In this document: positions 1-8,452 of the stretch, one piece after another | How the letters are laid out: each line of letters starts with the position of its first letter | How positions within the stretch are numbered: position 1 is the first letter of the stretch | Assembly: GCF_038396755.1 (NCBI RefSeq) | Contig: NZ_CP149822.1 | Coordinates: forward strand, 3,100,001 to 3,164,000 | Origin: Chitinophaga pollutisoli | Lineage (GTDB): Bacteria; Bacteroidota; Bacteroidia; Chitinophagales; Chitinophagaceae | DNA: 64,000 nt | Direction of reading: 5' to 3' | The notes under the pieces: generated by a model | Told to the model about the DNA's origin: nothing | The model's input: only the letters and a program-made list of their open reading frames with translations | Database searches by the model: none | Program-made: the position numbers and the translations under genes

Positions 1-198
1 CCCGCGTACGCCGACCGCATTTTCCTCATCTTTCAGCGCCTGCATGGCGTCAGCGAATACAAAGGCACCGGCATCGGGCTGGCCATCTGCAAAAAAATCG
101 TGGAAGCCCACCAGGGCTACATCTCCGCAGAAGGCTCTCCGGGCAATGGCGCTGCTTTTATTATCACCCTTCCACTGAAACAAATGCGGGAAGACTGA
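1..198 (+). CDS. Sensor histidine kinase, C-terminal end (partial at window edge)
   Basis: Only the last 65 residues are in the window. The frame open from base 1 shows the end of a HATPase_c ATP-binding domain: a G2-box ([19 protein letters not shown]) followed by the usual closing strands ([12 protein letters not shown]) and a TGA stop at 196-198. The protein would autophosphorylate on an upstream histidine using ATP. It ends 48 bases before the next kinase gene, so the two may be cotranscribed. Sensor domains and specificity cannot be seen. Confidence 0.85.
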   Translation, partial: PAYADRIFLIFQRLHGVSEYKGTGIGLAICKKIVEAHQGYISAEGSPGNGAAFIITLPLKQMRED

Positions 199-246
199 TT
201 TTTGAGCATGTTTCTTGCTCTGAAACTGGAATACCATTGACAGATT

Positions 247-1683
247 ATGAAAGAAAAACGTAAACGCATCCTGATGGTCGACGATGACGAAGATGATTTC
301 TTCCTCGTCAGCACTGTTTTACAGGATGTGGCTGCAGATCAGTATGAGCTTACCTGGGCATCCACTTACGACAAAGCCCTTGAAGCCATCGGGAAGCGGG
401 AACACGAACTGTACCTCGTGGATTACCGCCTGGGCATGCACACCGGTATCGATATTCTCCGACATTTCCAGGAAATCGGGTATGAAGCCCCCGTGATTAT
501 GCTCACCGGCAAAGGCGATTACGCCATCGATAATGAAGCGATGATCGCCGGGGCCACCGACTATCTCGTGAAAGGAGACATCACCGGGCCCGAGCTGGAG
601 CGCGCTATCCGTTATGGCATCACGGAATTCAAACACCTACGCGCCATCGCGGAAAACGAACGCAAATATTTCGGCATTTTCGAGAAAAGCCACGATATCA
701 TCATCCTGGCCGACTGCGATATGAATATCATCGACGCCAATCCCAACGCCCGCAAGAAGCTCGCTCACTCCCGGGAAGATTTGCTGACGATGAACATGAG
801 AGACCTGTTCTTCCTCGAATCGGAATGCAAGCGTTTCATGGATGAGATTTGTACCGAAGACGCCATCGTGCAGCAGGAGTTTACTTTCCGTGAAAAATCC
901 GGCCGGAAGATTTCCGTGCTCGTCAACGCCAACAAGCTCGATGAACAGCTGGGCACTTTCCTGTGCGTAGCGGAGGATATTACCGACAAAAAACGGGAGG
1001 AACAGGAGAAAAGGCAACAGGAAAAGTTCGTGATTTCGGGGCGCATCGCCCGTGTGATCGCGCATGAGGTCCGCAATCCGCTCACCAATATCATCCTGGC
1101 CGTGGGGCAGTTCCGCGGAGAAGAATCCACCAGCCTGGAAGACACCACGCTCTATCTCGATATCATCGAACGCAATTGCACGCGCATCAACCAACTGGTG
1201 ACCGAACTGCTGCAATCCACCCGCATGATGGAGCTGCACCTCCTCGAACATGATCTCACTACCCTGATCCATAGCGCGCTTTCGCTGGCAATGGACCGGT
1301 TGAAACTCAACGGTATCAGGCTGGAGGAAGATTTCGCGCCGCAACAGGCGATGATTACGGCCGACGTGGAAAAGATGAACATCGCCCTGCTGAACATTTT
1401 CATTAACGCCATCGAAGCCATGACACCCGGCAAAGGCGTGCTTACGATCCACACGGCTGTAGAAGGGAAAACAGCCACCATCCGGATTACGGACAATGGC
1501 ATGGGCATCCCCGAAGAGAACAAAGCCCGCCTGTTCGATCCTTTCTTCACTTCTAAAACGAAAGGCACCGGGCTGGGGCTCACCTCTACCCAAAACATCA
1601 TTATCAATCACAAAGGCCACATCCAGGTGGAGAGCATCCTGGGCGAAGGCACTACATTTATTATTACGTTGCCCGCGAATTAG
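247..1683 (+). CDS. Receiver-PAS-histidine kinase (hybrid with N-terminal receiver)
   Basis: The 478-residue protein has no signal peptide or membrane segment, so it is probably cytoplasmic. Residues about 7-125 form a receiver domain (acidic cluster VDDDEDD, phospho-acceptor Asp59 in YLVDYR). Residues about 135-250 look like a PAS sensor. A HisKA domain follows with His273 in IAHEVRNPLT, then a HATPase_c domain with N-box (NIFINAIEAM), G1 (DNGMGIPEE) and G2 (GTGLGL). The order receiver-then-kinase suggests that it both receives phosphate and signals on. It follows another kinase and lies upstream of a lone receiver and an NtrC-type regulator, which are plausible partners. A weak sigma-54-like match (GAGCATGTTTCTTGCT, 203-218) precedes it, with two mismatches in the -24 part. 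Confidence 0.9.
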   Translation: MKEKRKRILMVDDDEDDFFLVSTVLQDVAADQYELTWASTYDKALEAIGKREHELYLVDYRLGMHTGIDILRHFQEIGYEAPVIMLTGKGDYAIDNEAMIAGATDYLVKGDITGPELERAIRYGITEFKHLRAIAENERKYFGIFEKSHDIIILADCDMNIIDANPNARKKLAHSREDLLTMNMRDLFFLESECKRFMDEICTEDAIVQQEFTFREKSGRKISVLVNANKLDEQLGTFLCVAEDITDKKREEQEKRQQEKFVISGRIARVIAHEVRNPLTNIILAVGQFRGEESTSLEDTTLYLDIIERNCTRINQLVTELLQSTRMMELHLLEHDLTTLIHSALSLAMDRLKLNGIRLEEDFAPQQAMITADVEKMNIALLNIFINAIEAMTPGKGVLTIHTAVEGKTATIRITDNGMGIPEENKARLFDPFFTSKTKGTGLGLTSTQNIIINHKGHIQVESILGEGTTFIITLPAN

Positions 1684-1686
1684 GTT

Positions 1687-2607
1687 TTACCATTTTTTGA
1701 ACATCACCGTGTCCCCTTTTGCGTTGATCCTCGTTTCCATGTTTACGAAGCCCCGCAGCCAGCGGGCTTTGTAGATTTTCGCGCCGGGAAGCTTCAGGAG
1801 GACATTCCCTTGCTGGTCCTGCACTTCGTCGGTCCACCATTGCTCCTGGGGAACAGTGACGGTATTGGGCAAAATATTATCCGGGCTTTCGGAGAAGCTC
1901 TTGATATTGCGCTGGATTTTACCGGCAACGGCGTGGAAGGAATTGTCTTTCGTGTGGAATTCGAGTAACGTATCGACCATTGTGAGGTAGAAAACACCGT
2001 CACGGGAGCCGTAGATCATGTCGTGGGCGCCGCGGCCAGGAATTTTGACGGTTTTATAGGCCGCCACTTCCGCCACGCCGCCGGGATTACCCTCCCGGAA
2101 ACCGCAGATCCAGATGTGGTTGCTGCCGGCGATGTAGAAATTGCCATTGTAAAAATTGACGGCATGGGCATCGGGCGCGAAGACCGCTTTCCGTGGCCGG
2201 CCTTGTTGATAAGGTGCGGAAGTGGTGTCGTAACGGAAGACGGTATAGGTGTTCCCCGTGCTGGAAGCCACTACGGCGGTATTGTAGGGCGCGATGTCGA
2301 TAGAATGGGGATTGCCGCCCACGGAGTCGTACCAAACTGATTTGGCGTCGATGCAGCGGATGATGGCCGCGCCGCCGCCGGAGGCGCAGGTAAGGATATA
2401 TCTTCCGTCGCGGGAGAATTTCACCTCGCTGGGATTGCGGAACCATTTGCGGTGCGCTTCGCGGATATCAGCCGCGTTCCATTCGCGGATCACCTGGCCG
2501 GAAGGTGCGTTAACAATCAAAACCCGGTGCCGGGCCTGATCTGTCACCAACATCGGATAATCGGCGTGTTGAAAATGAAGGGCTAGGAATAAAAGGATCG
2601 CGTTCAT
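1687..2607 (-). CDS. DUF6528-like beta-propeller protein, probably exported
   Basis: The 306-residue protein has a short hydrophobic N-terminus (MNAILLFLALHFQ), consistent with export. Repeated segments such as LVTDQARHRVLIVN, YILTCASGGGAAIIRC and GGNPHSIDIAPYNTAVVASS resemble blades of a beta-propeller of the DUF6528 type, from memory of that family. No catalytic residues are evident and the function is unknown. It converges with the upstream kinase gene, the two stop codons being only 3 bases apart, so there is no room for a terminator between them. It sits downstream of a strong hairpin at 2622-2672. Confidence 0.6.
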   Translation of the reverse strand: MNAILLFLALHFQHADYPMLVTDQARHRVLIVNAPSGQVIREWNAADIREAHRKWFRNPSEVKFSRDGRYILTCASGGGAAIIRCIDAKSVWYDSVGGNPHSIDIAPYNTAVVASSTGNTYTVFRYDTTSAPYQQGRPRKAVFAPDAHAVNFYNGNFYIAGSNHIWICGFREGNPGGVAEVAAYKTVKIPGRGAHDMIYGSRDGVFYLTMVDTLLEFHTKDNSFHAVAGKIQRNIKSFSESPDNILPNTVTVPQEQWWTDEVQDQQGNVLLKLPGAKIYKARWLRGFVNMETRINAKGDTVMFKKW

Positions 2608-2621
2608 TCCCTGAATTAACG

Positions 2622-2672
2622 CAAAAAGCAGGATAAATGGAAATTTTCAACATCCATGAATCCTGCTTTTTG
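2622..2672 (-). terminator. Long two-tier hairpin, probable terminator of the DUF5670 gene
   Basis: A perfect 13-bp inverted repeat (2622-2634 with 2660-2672) encloses a second 5-bp stem (ATGGA/TCCAT). It lies 24 bases past the stop of the minus-strand small membrane protein gene. The outer stem ends in a run of T on either strand, so it could stop transcription both ways. Confidence 0.65.
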
Positions 2673-2695
2673 TATGTGGGGCTGATGAATGAATA

Positions 2696-2848
2696 TTATG
2701 CAGCCCTGCCTCTGATGATATTGATCAGGATGGCGATGATGGCCAGCACGAGTAACGCGTGGATCAGGCCTCCGGCGGAATACACGAAAAACCCCAGAAG
2801 CCAGCCGATGATCAGAATCACGGCAATGAGATACAGTAAGGAATTCAT
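2696..2848 (-). CDS. Lmo0937/DUF5670 family small membrane protein
   Basis: The 50-residue gene was read directly from the minus strand: it starts MNSLLYLIAVILIIGWLLGF and ends IINIIRGRAA-like (LINIIRGRAA), with TAA at 2698-2696. Two hydrophobic helices are separated by a short YSAGGLIH turn, the hallmark of the lmo0937 (DUF5670) family, which consists of tiny inner-membrane proteins often found among stress genes. The biochemical role is unknown. A sigma-54-like element lies 31-46 bases upstream (2879-2894) and a large hairpin follows the stop. Neighbouring DUF2383 and CsbD genes are also stress-type families. Confidence 0.85.
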   Translation of the reverse strand: MNSLLYLIAVILIIGWLLGFFVYSAGGLIHALLVLAIIAILINIIRGRAA

Positions 2849-2878
2849 ATCAATGATTGTTTGGTTCATGATAAATCA

Positions 2879-2894
2879 TGTAAAAAGCATGCCA
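2879..2894 (-). promoter_or_regulatory. Sigma-54-like promoter before the DUF5670 gene
   Basis: Read on the minus strand the site is TGGCATGCTTTTTACA. The -24 TGGCA matches consensus and the spacing of ten bases to the -12 dinucleotide is exact. The -12 box is TTTACA instead of TTTGCA, one mismatch at a conserved G. A start about 20 bases before the ATG would result. Confidence 0.4.
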
Positions 2895-3016
2895 GCGCCG
2901 AATCAACCGTATCCAGGCGTTCACCGGAAATTTATACCACAACCGATGTGGATGCGCTTCCCCCATGAGGGGCGAACCATCAGCAAAGCCCCGCCGCGTC
3001 TCCGCTGAATCGCGCA

Positions 3017-3032
3017 TGGCAACGTTTTTGGA
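3017..3032 (+). promoter_or_regulatory. Sigma-54-like promoter before the DUF2383 gene
   Basis: The site is TGGCAACGTTTTTGGA. The -24 TGGCA and the ten-base spacing fit sigma-54 promoters; the -12 dinucleotide is GG instead of GC. Transcription would begin near 3043, about 43 bases before the ATG at 3086. Confidence 0.4.
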
Positions 3033-3085
3033 CAACTTCGTATGAAACCATATCATTTTTTAATCACCCACCAAAACAAGTAATC

Positions 3086-3547
3086 ATGGAACACCTGCAA
3101 AAAACGGCAGCAGTCGTGGAAGACCTGGTTAAGATCAATAACGACCGGATTGAGGGATATAACAAAGCCCGCCTGCAAACCGATGACCTCGACCTGAAGG
3201 AACTCTTCGACGATATGGTGGCCGACAGCAAACGCTTCACCACCGAGCTCAATAAATACCTCCGCAGCCTGGGCGAAGAACGCGAGCGCGACTCCACTTT
3301 CGCCGGTAAATTGTATCGCACCTGGATGGACGTTAAAGTATCTTTCGGAGGAGCAGACCGCCGGTCGATCCTCGCCACCTGCGAATACGGCGAAGACGCC
3401 GCCCAGAAATCCTACAATACAGCGCTCGACCATGACTTTCTCCCGCCGGAAGTTCGCCAGATGATTTCCGAGCAACGCATGCGGCTCAAAAGTTCGCACG
3501 ATAAGATCCGCTACCTGCGCGACCTCGAAACCGTCAACAAAGGATAG
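3086..3547 (+). CDS. DUF2383 (PA2169-type) four-helix-bundle protein
   Basis: The 153-residue protein has no signal peptide. Most of it is amphipathic helix rich in charged residues (ELFDDMVADSKRFTTELNKY; TCEYGEDAAQKSYNTALDHD), and the ordering of Glu, Asp and His in paired helices matches the DUF2383/PA2169 ferritin-like bundle. Members are often stress-induced; no enzymatic role is established that I can name. A sigma-54-like element precedes it and a good intrinsic terminator follows (3576-3608), so it is probably a single-gene transcript. Confidence 0.85.
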   Translation: MEHLQKTAAVVEDLVKINNDRIEGYNKARLQTDDLDLKELFDDMVADSKRFTTELNKYLRSLGEERERDSTFAGKLYRTWMDVKVSFGGADRRSILATCEYGEDAAQKSYNTALDHDFLPPEVRQMISEQRMRLKSSHDKIRYLRDLETVNKG

Positions 3548-3575
3548 CGGTCCTGTCCAACATATCCATAAAACA

Positions 3576-3608
3576 GAAAGTTCCGGCTGGTTCAGTGCCG
3601 GAACTTTC
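3576..3608 (+). terminator. Intrinsic terminator after the DUF2383 gene
   Basis: A 12-bp perfect stem (GAAAGTTCCGGC with GCCGGAACTTTC) has a 9-base loop and runs into TTTA on the plus strand, 29 bases after the stop codon. Confidence 0.8.
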
Positions 3609-3702
3609 TTTATGAGCAGGATGATCAAAAACGGTTACAAACTGGATGAATGCTACTTACAATGGATCAATCTATGATAATACGTTTTTTGAAGATTTAA
3701 AA

Positions 3703-3734
3703 AGCTGTCCCGCATCAGATGATGCAGGACAGCT
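3703..3734 (-). terminator. Hairpin downstream of csbD, probable minus-strand terminator
   Basis: AGCTGTCC (3703-3710) pairs with GGACAGCT (3727-3734), and an inner GCATCA/TGATGC stem extends it with one mismatch between. On the minus strand the hairpin is followed by TTTTAAATC. It lies about 105 bases past the csbD stop. Confidence 0.5.
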
Positions 3735-3839
3735 GGCAAGCTTTACGGTTTTAATGATGCTTTAACTGCATGTTAAAACCACGAGTTGCCAATAACTAAA
3801 ACAACAGCTATGATAAAAGTATAATCCGTAGTGCGCGGC

Positions 3840-4025
3840 TTACAAATCATCGATCAGCTTTTTCACTTCCTCTTTCGATTTGCCGAGCTTCTGTTGAAGC
3901 CTTCCCAGCAATTCGTCTTCCTTTCCTTCCACATAAGTCAGATCGTCGTCGGTCAGATCACCGTACTGCTGTTTCAATTTGCCTTTAATTTCATTCCAGG
4001 CACCTTTCAATTGCAAAGAATTCAT
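3840..4025 (-). CDS. CsbD family stress protein
   Basis: The 61-residue protein carries the CsbD signature: LKGAWNEIKGKLKQQYGDLT near the start, then a GKEDELLGRLQQKLGKSKEE helix. In Bacillus the family is induced by general stress, but its molecular role is unknown. Upstream on the minus strand at 4088-4094 is a perfect -24 heptamer (TGGCACG), yet no -12 box follows at the right spacing, so I do not call a promoter. The gene is divergent from the receiver gene at 4270. Confidence 0.9.
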   Translation of the reverse strand: MNSLQLKGAWNEIKGKLKQQYGDLTDDDLTYVEGKEDELLGRLQQKLGKSKEEVKKLIDDL

Positions 4026-4208
4026 ACGATAGCGTTTTTGGATGAAGTAAATGACTCTGATGGAAAAAGATCAATTACTATACCACGCGTGCCATCCGGC
4101 CGGGGAAGCGGCTTTCGCGGGAGAAAGGCTGGCCATTATGTGGAAATAACCCGTTAAATTCGTGGAGGAAAGTCCACAGATATACCTGTTGGAACAACTA
4201 AAAATATC

Positions 4209-4224
4209 CGGCAGACTGTTTGCA
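4209..4224 (+). promoter_or_regulatory. Sigma-54 promoter before the receiver/NtrC gene pair
   Basis: The site is CGGCAGACTGTTTGCA. GG (4210-4211) and GC (4222-4223) are separated by exactly ten bases and the -12 box TTTGCA is consensus; only the first -24 base differs (C for T). A start near 4235 would give a 35-base leader containing GGAGGA. A sigma-54 activator gene lies just downstream. Confidence 0.55.
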
Positions 4225-4269
4225 GGATTACTGTTAAATGACAGTAACATCCGGAGGAACTAGTGGCAG

Positions 4270-4686
4270 ATGTTTTTCCCGGTAAATAAAATAGACGCCA
4301 TGGGAGATTTGATTTTAATTATTGACGACGAACCGGATATTTGTCAACTTTTACAGTTAAGCCTGACGAAGCATGGGTACAAGGTAAAATATGTACATGC
4401 TTTGAAAGATGGATTGCAGTTCCTGCGCCAGCAAAAGCCCGACGTGCTGTTTCTGGATATCCATCTCCCTGACGGGTCGGGCCTCGACATTTTGCCGCAG
4501 ATAAAAGCGGATTATCCTGATTTACCTGTGATATCGATCAGTGCTTACGACAATGGGATGGAAAAACAGAAAGCCCTGACCTCCGGTGCGGCTCATTTTC
4601 TGCCTAAGCCATTCAATGTGGGGGAGTTAACCGAGATTCTGTTTGAAATGAAGAAATCAGGTTTGAAATCCAGTATGCATAATTAG
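4270..4686 (+). CDS. Single-domain response regulator (receiver only)
   Basis: The 138-residue protein is a receiver domain with no output domain: acidic pocket IIDDEPD, phospho-acceptor Asp in VLFLDIHLPDGSG (about residue 66), then the conserved Ser (VISISAYD) and Lys (FLPKPF). Such proteins shuttle phosphate or act by protein contact. The ATG at 4270 is preceded at 11 bases by GGAGGA; an internal ATG at 4300 (MGDLILIIDDEP) is the alternative. It is followed after 34 bases by an NtrC-type regulator and probably forms an operon with it. Confidence 0.85.
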   Translation: MFFPVNKIDAMGDLILIIDDEPDICQLLQLSLTKHGYKVKYVHALKDGLQFLRQQKPDVLFLDIHLPDGSGLDILPQIKADYPDLPVISISAYDNGMEKQKALTSGAAHFLPKPFNVGELTEILFEMKKSGLKSSMHN

Positions 4687-4720
4687 TTGTAAATTTAATA
4701 TCCGTCCAACATATTCAAGT

Positions 4721-6181
4721 ATGAAGCGTATCCTCATTGTTGATGATGAAATAAACATTTGTACCCTGCTCAGCCGGTTCCTGGGCAAGCATGGCTTTAA
4801 GACAGAAAGTACGATGACCGGCGCCCAGGCGCTGAAAATGCTGAAAGAAACTCCTTTCGACCTGATTCTGTGCGACTACCGCCTGAAAGACACTGACGGC
4901 GCGCAGTTGCTGAACGATATCCGGGCCCTCAGCCCGCAAACCGTCGTGATCATTATAACCGGCTACAGCGACGTCCGCATCGCGGTAGACATGGTGAAAA
5001 ACGGCGCTTACGACTACATTTCCAAGCCTTTATATCCCGACGAGATCCTGGCTCTGGTGAATAAGGCGCTGGAACACCCCGGTTCCCCCGCCCCCCAGCC
5101 CGCCCAGGCGGCCCCCGCCGCCCCCGCGGCAGATGCCCCTCACCGCCCGCAGCCCTCGGGCGGCACCCAAAACGGCGGACAATACGTTTATGGCGAAAGC
5201 GAGCCCTCCCGCCAGCTGATCCGCGAGCTCACCCTCGTGGCGCCCACCGACTACAGCGTGATCATCTTCGGCGAAACCGGTACCGGTAAGGAATCGGTGG
5301 CCCATCTCATACATGACCATAGCAGCCGCAAAAGTCAGCCCTTCATCGCAATCGACTGCGGGGCCCTTTCCCGCGAGCTGGCGGCCAGTGAACTTTTCGG
5401 CCACGAAAAAGGATCCTTCACCGGAGCTATCGGCACCAAAATCGGCGCATTCGAACAGGCGCATGGCGGCACCATCTTCCTCGACGAAATCGCCAACCTC
5501 CCGTACGATGTTCAAGTCGCCCTCCTCCGCGTGATCCAGGAAAAACAAATCCGCCGCGTGGGAAGCATGAAGGAAATAGCGGTAGACGTCAGGCTGATTG
5601 TGGCTTCCAACGAAAACCTCTTCGAAGCCGTGCAGAAAGGCAAATTCCGGGAAGATCTTTTCCACCGTTTCAACGAATTCACCATCCATATCCCGCCGCT
5701 CCGCGAACGGGGCGACGAAGACCTGCGCTCCTTCGTGGACGCCTTCCTATCCCAGGCCGGCAAAGAGCTGAACAAGCCCGAAGCCGCGCTCAGCGAGGAA
5801 GTCTGGGAATGTTTCCGGAATTACGATTGGCCGGGCAACATCCGCGAGCTCAAAAACGTGATCCGCCGCGCCAGCCTGCTCACACCCGCGGGCAAGGAAA
5901 TCTCCGTGGCCGCGTTGCCCCTGGAAATGAAAGCGGGCAAGATGATGCGCCAACCCGCTGCCGCCGCGCCCGAAACCGCGCCGGCCAACCAGCAGGACGA
6001 GCCCAATCTTCCCCTTCTCGACGATAACGACCTTAAATCGGTAGCGCTCAAGGCGGAATACAACAAAATCATCAACGTGCTGAAGGAAGTGAAGTATAAC
6101 AAAACGAAGGCCGCGCAGTTACTCAATATTGACAGGAAAACCCTTTACAATAAACTCCGCCTGCTGAATATTAATTACTAA
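4721..6181 (+). CDS. NtrC-family sigma-54-dependent response regulator
   Basis: The 486-residue activator has three parts. A receiver domain occupies residues 1-120 (VDDEIN; Asp in [13 protein letters not shown]). An Ala/Pro-rich linker spans about 121-150. The AAA+ domain starts near 160, with Walker [10 protein letters not shown] at 184, the sigma-54 contact loop at 231-236 and Walker B IFLDEI. A Fis-type helix-turn-helix closes the protein ([19 protein letters not shown]). Phosphorylation should drive oligomerisation and ATP-dependent opening of sigma-54 holoenzyme. The contact loop reads GSFTGA instead of the usual GAFTGA. Sigma-54-like elements occur before this operon and nearby stress genes, suggesting local targets. 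Its kinase may be the 247-1683 protein. Confidence 0.95.
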   Translation: MKRILIVDDEINICTLLSRFLGKHGFKTESTMTGAQALKMLKETPFDLILCDYRLKDTDGAQLLNDIRALSPQTVVIIITGYSDVRIAVDMVKNGAYDYISKPLYPDEILALVNKALEHPGSPAPQPAQAAPAAPAADAPHRPQPSGGTQNGGQYVYGESEPSRQLIRELTLVAPTDYSVIIFGETGTGKESVAHLIHDHSSRKSQPFIAIDCGALSRELAASELFGHEKGSFTGAIGTKIGAFEQAHGGTIFLDEIANLPYDVQVALLRVIQEKQIRRVGSMKEIAVDVRLIVASNENLFEAVQKGKFREDLFHRFNEFTIHIPPLRERGDEDLRSFVDAFLSQAGKELNKPEAALSEEVWECFRNYDWPGNIRELKNVIRRASLLTPAGKEISVAALPLEMKAGKMMRQPAAAAPETAPANQQDEPNLPLLDDNDLKSVALKAEYNKIINVLKEVKYNKTKAAQLLNIDRKTLYNKLRLLNINY

Positions 6182-6191
6182 TCATTTGGTT

Positions 6192-6647
6192 ATGAACGAG
6201 AAGGGAGAAAAAAAGGTCCCGTTTTTCGAGCGGTTCGCCGGCAAAGTCGTATCCGCTACCGGCAGCCCCTGGGCTTTTACCGTCGCTTTCTCCGTCATCC
6301 TCATGTGGGCCATAACCGGCCCGCTGTTCGCGTTTTCCGATACCTGGCAGCTCGTCATCAATACAGGTACCACCATTATAACGTTCCTGATGGTATTTAT
6401 CATCCAGAAATCGCAGAACAAGGATTCCAAATCGATCCAGTTAAAGCTCAACGAGCTCATCGCCTGTACAAAAGCAGCCAGCAACCGCCTGATCGACATC
6501 GAGGAACTGTCGGAAGAAGAGCTTAATACCCTCCACAAGTTCTACTCGAAACTCGCGGAAGACACCAAGCTGCATCTCGACATCAAAAAATCGCATTCCA
6601 TCGAAGAAGCGATAGAAAACACGCAGGATAAATTGAAAAAGCGGTAG
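6192..6647 (+). CDS. Low-affinity iron permease family protein
   Basis: The protein of about 151 residues starts MNEKGEKKVPFFERFAGKVV. Two membrane helices (WAFTVAFSVILMWAITGPLF; TTIITFLMVFIIQKSQNKDS) and the following SIQLKLNELI segment match the family named for fungal low-affinity iron permease (PF04120). Bacterial members are much shorter than the fungal protein and iron transport is not proven for them. The helical tail (EELSEEELNTLHKFY) is soluble. I chose ATG 6192 over upstream TTG. It begins 10 bases after the NtrC gene and may share its transcript. It converges with the VOC gene, leaving a 1-base gap. Confidence 0.8.
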   Translation: MNEKGEKKVPFFERFAGKVVSATGSPWAFTVAFSVILMWAITGPLFAFSDTWQLVINTGTTIITFLMVFIIQKSQNKDSKSIQLKLNELIACTKAASNRLIDIEELSEEELNTLHKFYSKLAEDTKLHLDIKKSHSIEEAIENTQDKLKKR

Positions 6648-6648
6648 G

Positions 6649-7137
6649 TTATCCGTTCAATTCCTGCAGCAGGTCGCTGAGGTTGAGGCGGTGGGTGTAC
6701 ATGGTAAATTCCCCGTTTTCGTCTTTGGGCCACTGATCGCGCGGGCGGTCCCAGTACAGTTCCAGCCCGTTGAGATCCGGGTCATTGAGGTACAGGGCTT
6801 CCGACACGCCATGGTCCGCGAATCCGGTGAAGGCAACGCCTGCGCCGGTGAGCCTTTTGTAAATCTCCGCCAGGTCTTTCCGGGTCGGGTATAGGATCGC
6901 CACATGATAGAGGCCCGCGGCATGCTCCGGAGCGGGCGGCATGCCTTTACTGTGCCAGGTGTTGAGCCCGATATGATGATGGTAGCCGCCGGCGGAAATG
7001 AAAGCCGCCTGGTCGCCGAACTTCGTCATCAGTTCAAATCCCAGTAATCCGCAATAGAAATCGAGGGAGCGCTGAAGGTCGGAAACCTTCAGGTGCACAT
7101 GGCCGATCGTTGTGGCCGCAGGTACAGTGTAGCTCAT
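6649..7137 (-). CDS. VOC (glyoxalase/dioxygenase superfamily) protein
   Basis: The protein of about 162 residues has two beta-alpha-beta-beta-beta modules. The first (TIGHVHLKVSDLQRSLDFYC) supplies a metal-ligand His, and others are likely in AGLYHVAILYP and the Glu of GLELYWDRP, as in catechol-2,3-dioxygenase-like members such as CatE. Metal binding is inferred from this pattern; the substrate is unknown. ATG 7137 (MSYTVPAATT) is preferred to an upstream TTG. It stands alone between a convergent permease gene and the porin gene. Confidence 0.85.
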   Translation of the reverse strand: MSYTVPAATTIGHVHLKVSDLQRSLDFYCGLLGFELMTKFGDQAAFISAGGYHHHIGLNTWHSKGMPPAPEHAAGLYHVAILYPTRKDLAEIYKRLTGAGVAFTGFADHGVSEALYLNDPDLNGLELYWDRPRDQWPKDENGEFTMYTHRLNLSDLLQELNG

Positions 7138-7238
7138 GAAAGTTGGTTCATTTTGTGGCAAAGATAAACGGATCCCTCCTGCAAACGGCGTGTGTTTGTC
7201 CGCTGAAATACCGCCCGCGCTCGGGACCCGCTTGTAAA

Positions 7239-8432
7239 TTATAAGATGACCAAAGGGCTGATAATACCAATGGATGCCCGGTAATTATCCGTGTTCACGC
7301 TGCCGAAATTCGATTTCGCGTAATCGGTATACACGTACTTCCTACCGATAAATGTTCCGAACACTTTGAGATTCAAATTCTTAAAAGGATACACTTCCAC
7401 CCCGGGAATATATCCCCAGGCCGTCCGCATTTTAACCGTGCTGGCATTATCCGGCAGGCTCGTACCCTTGGGGCTCCAGTACGCATCGTCCATCATCCCC
7501 ACCACAAACAGATTTACTTTGGACGACAAATGCCAGTCCATCCGTACCCAATGGCTCATGTACCGGGCGCGGTAGGCGTGTTTGATGCCTGCATTGTCGG
7601 TGATGCTCGAAATGATTCCTTTGCGGTCCAGCGCTTCGCGGCTCCATTTGAAATCGTATTGAATCTGGAACTTCTTCGTGGCGAACTGGTTCCCCAACGC
7701 GAGGTAGTTCATGTATTCGTCTTCGGCTTCCCGGAACAGGGAATACGACCAGAGCGTATTGAATTTTCCGAAATTGCCCCTCCAGTTCAGCACCCCGGCA
7801 AAGGGAAACCTCGCCGACCTGACGCCCGGCAGCACCAGGGTATCGTACAGTTCATTGAAACTCGCCGTGCGGCTGTTCAACACCTGGAAAGTGAATTGAT
7901 TTTCATTATCGGGCAGCATATAAGAAACGCCCGCGCCTACCAGGAAATTGTCGGCGTATTCTATAATGTCGGAATACTCGTAAATCTCGATAGGGTTGGC
8001 GTCGAACTCGTACCCTCCCCAGTCCGCGCACATCTTACCGGCGTAAATGCTCCAGGAACTGTTTACGTCGAACCGGAGAAATGCGAGGTCGGTACTGCGG
8101 CTGATGTTATCGATCGACTGCGGCACCACGCCGCGGGTGTACCGGTCGCGGAAGCGGAAGTAGACCTTGTCGTGCACCTTACCGCGGATTTCCAGCCTGA
8201 ACTGGTTCATGACGAACCGGGAGCGCTGGTACGTTCCTTCCTCAAATTCGTTCTGGAACGACATCTGCATGTTCGCAATTACATCCACATTGGACAATAA
8301 AGACTGCTTGCTGACGGGTATCAGCGGCTCGCTCATCACCGTGGTATCGTCCATCTGTCTTTCCTGTACCTGCGCCAGAAGCGCGGCAGGGACCATCAGC
8401 AGGGGCCATAGAAGGGTACAGCTTTTTGTCAT
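7239..8432 (-). CDS. Outer-membrane porin, phosphate-selective porin O/P-like
   Basis: The 397-residue protein has a signal peptide (cleavage near ALLAQVQ) and then alternating amphipathic beta-strands ending in a hydrophobic residue, consistent with a beta-barrel. Aromatic-rich strands such as VYFRFRDRYTRG and FLRFDVNSSWSIYAGK suggest the PF07396 porin family. It is the last gene of aspA-ansB-dcu-porin, with 20 bases between dcu and this gene, so it probably lets amino or dicarboxylic acids through the outer membrane rather than phosphate. That specificity is inferred from context only. Confidence 0.75.
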   Translation of the reverse strand: MTKSCTLLWPLLMVPAALLAQVQERQMDDTTVMSEPLIPVSKQSLLSNVDVIANMQMSFQNEFEEGTYQRSRFVMNQFRLEIRGKVHDKVYFRFRDRYTRGVVPQSIDNISRSTDLAFLRFDVNSSWSIYAGKMCADWGGYEFDANPIEIYEYSDIIEYADNFLVGAGVSYMLPDNENQFTFQVLNSRTASFNELYDTLVLPGVRSARFPFAGVLNWRGNFGKFNTLWSYSLFREAEDEYMNYLALGNQFATKKFQIQYDFKWSREALDRKGIISSITDNAGIKHAYRARYMSHWVRMDWHLSSKVNLFVVGMMDDAYWSPKGTSLPDNASTVKMRTAWGYIPGVEVYPFKNLNLKVFGTFIGRKYVYTDYAKSNFGSVNTDNYRASIGIISPLVIL

Positions 8433-8452
8433 ACAATGGAAATTTTAGGGTG

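Noticed and set aside
4079..4094. Sigma-54 promoter before csbD
   Set aside because: The -24 heptamer TGGCACG is perfect on the minus strand but the -12 region reads GGTATA, with no GC at the needed spacing, so it is not called.
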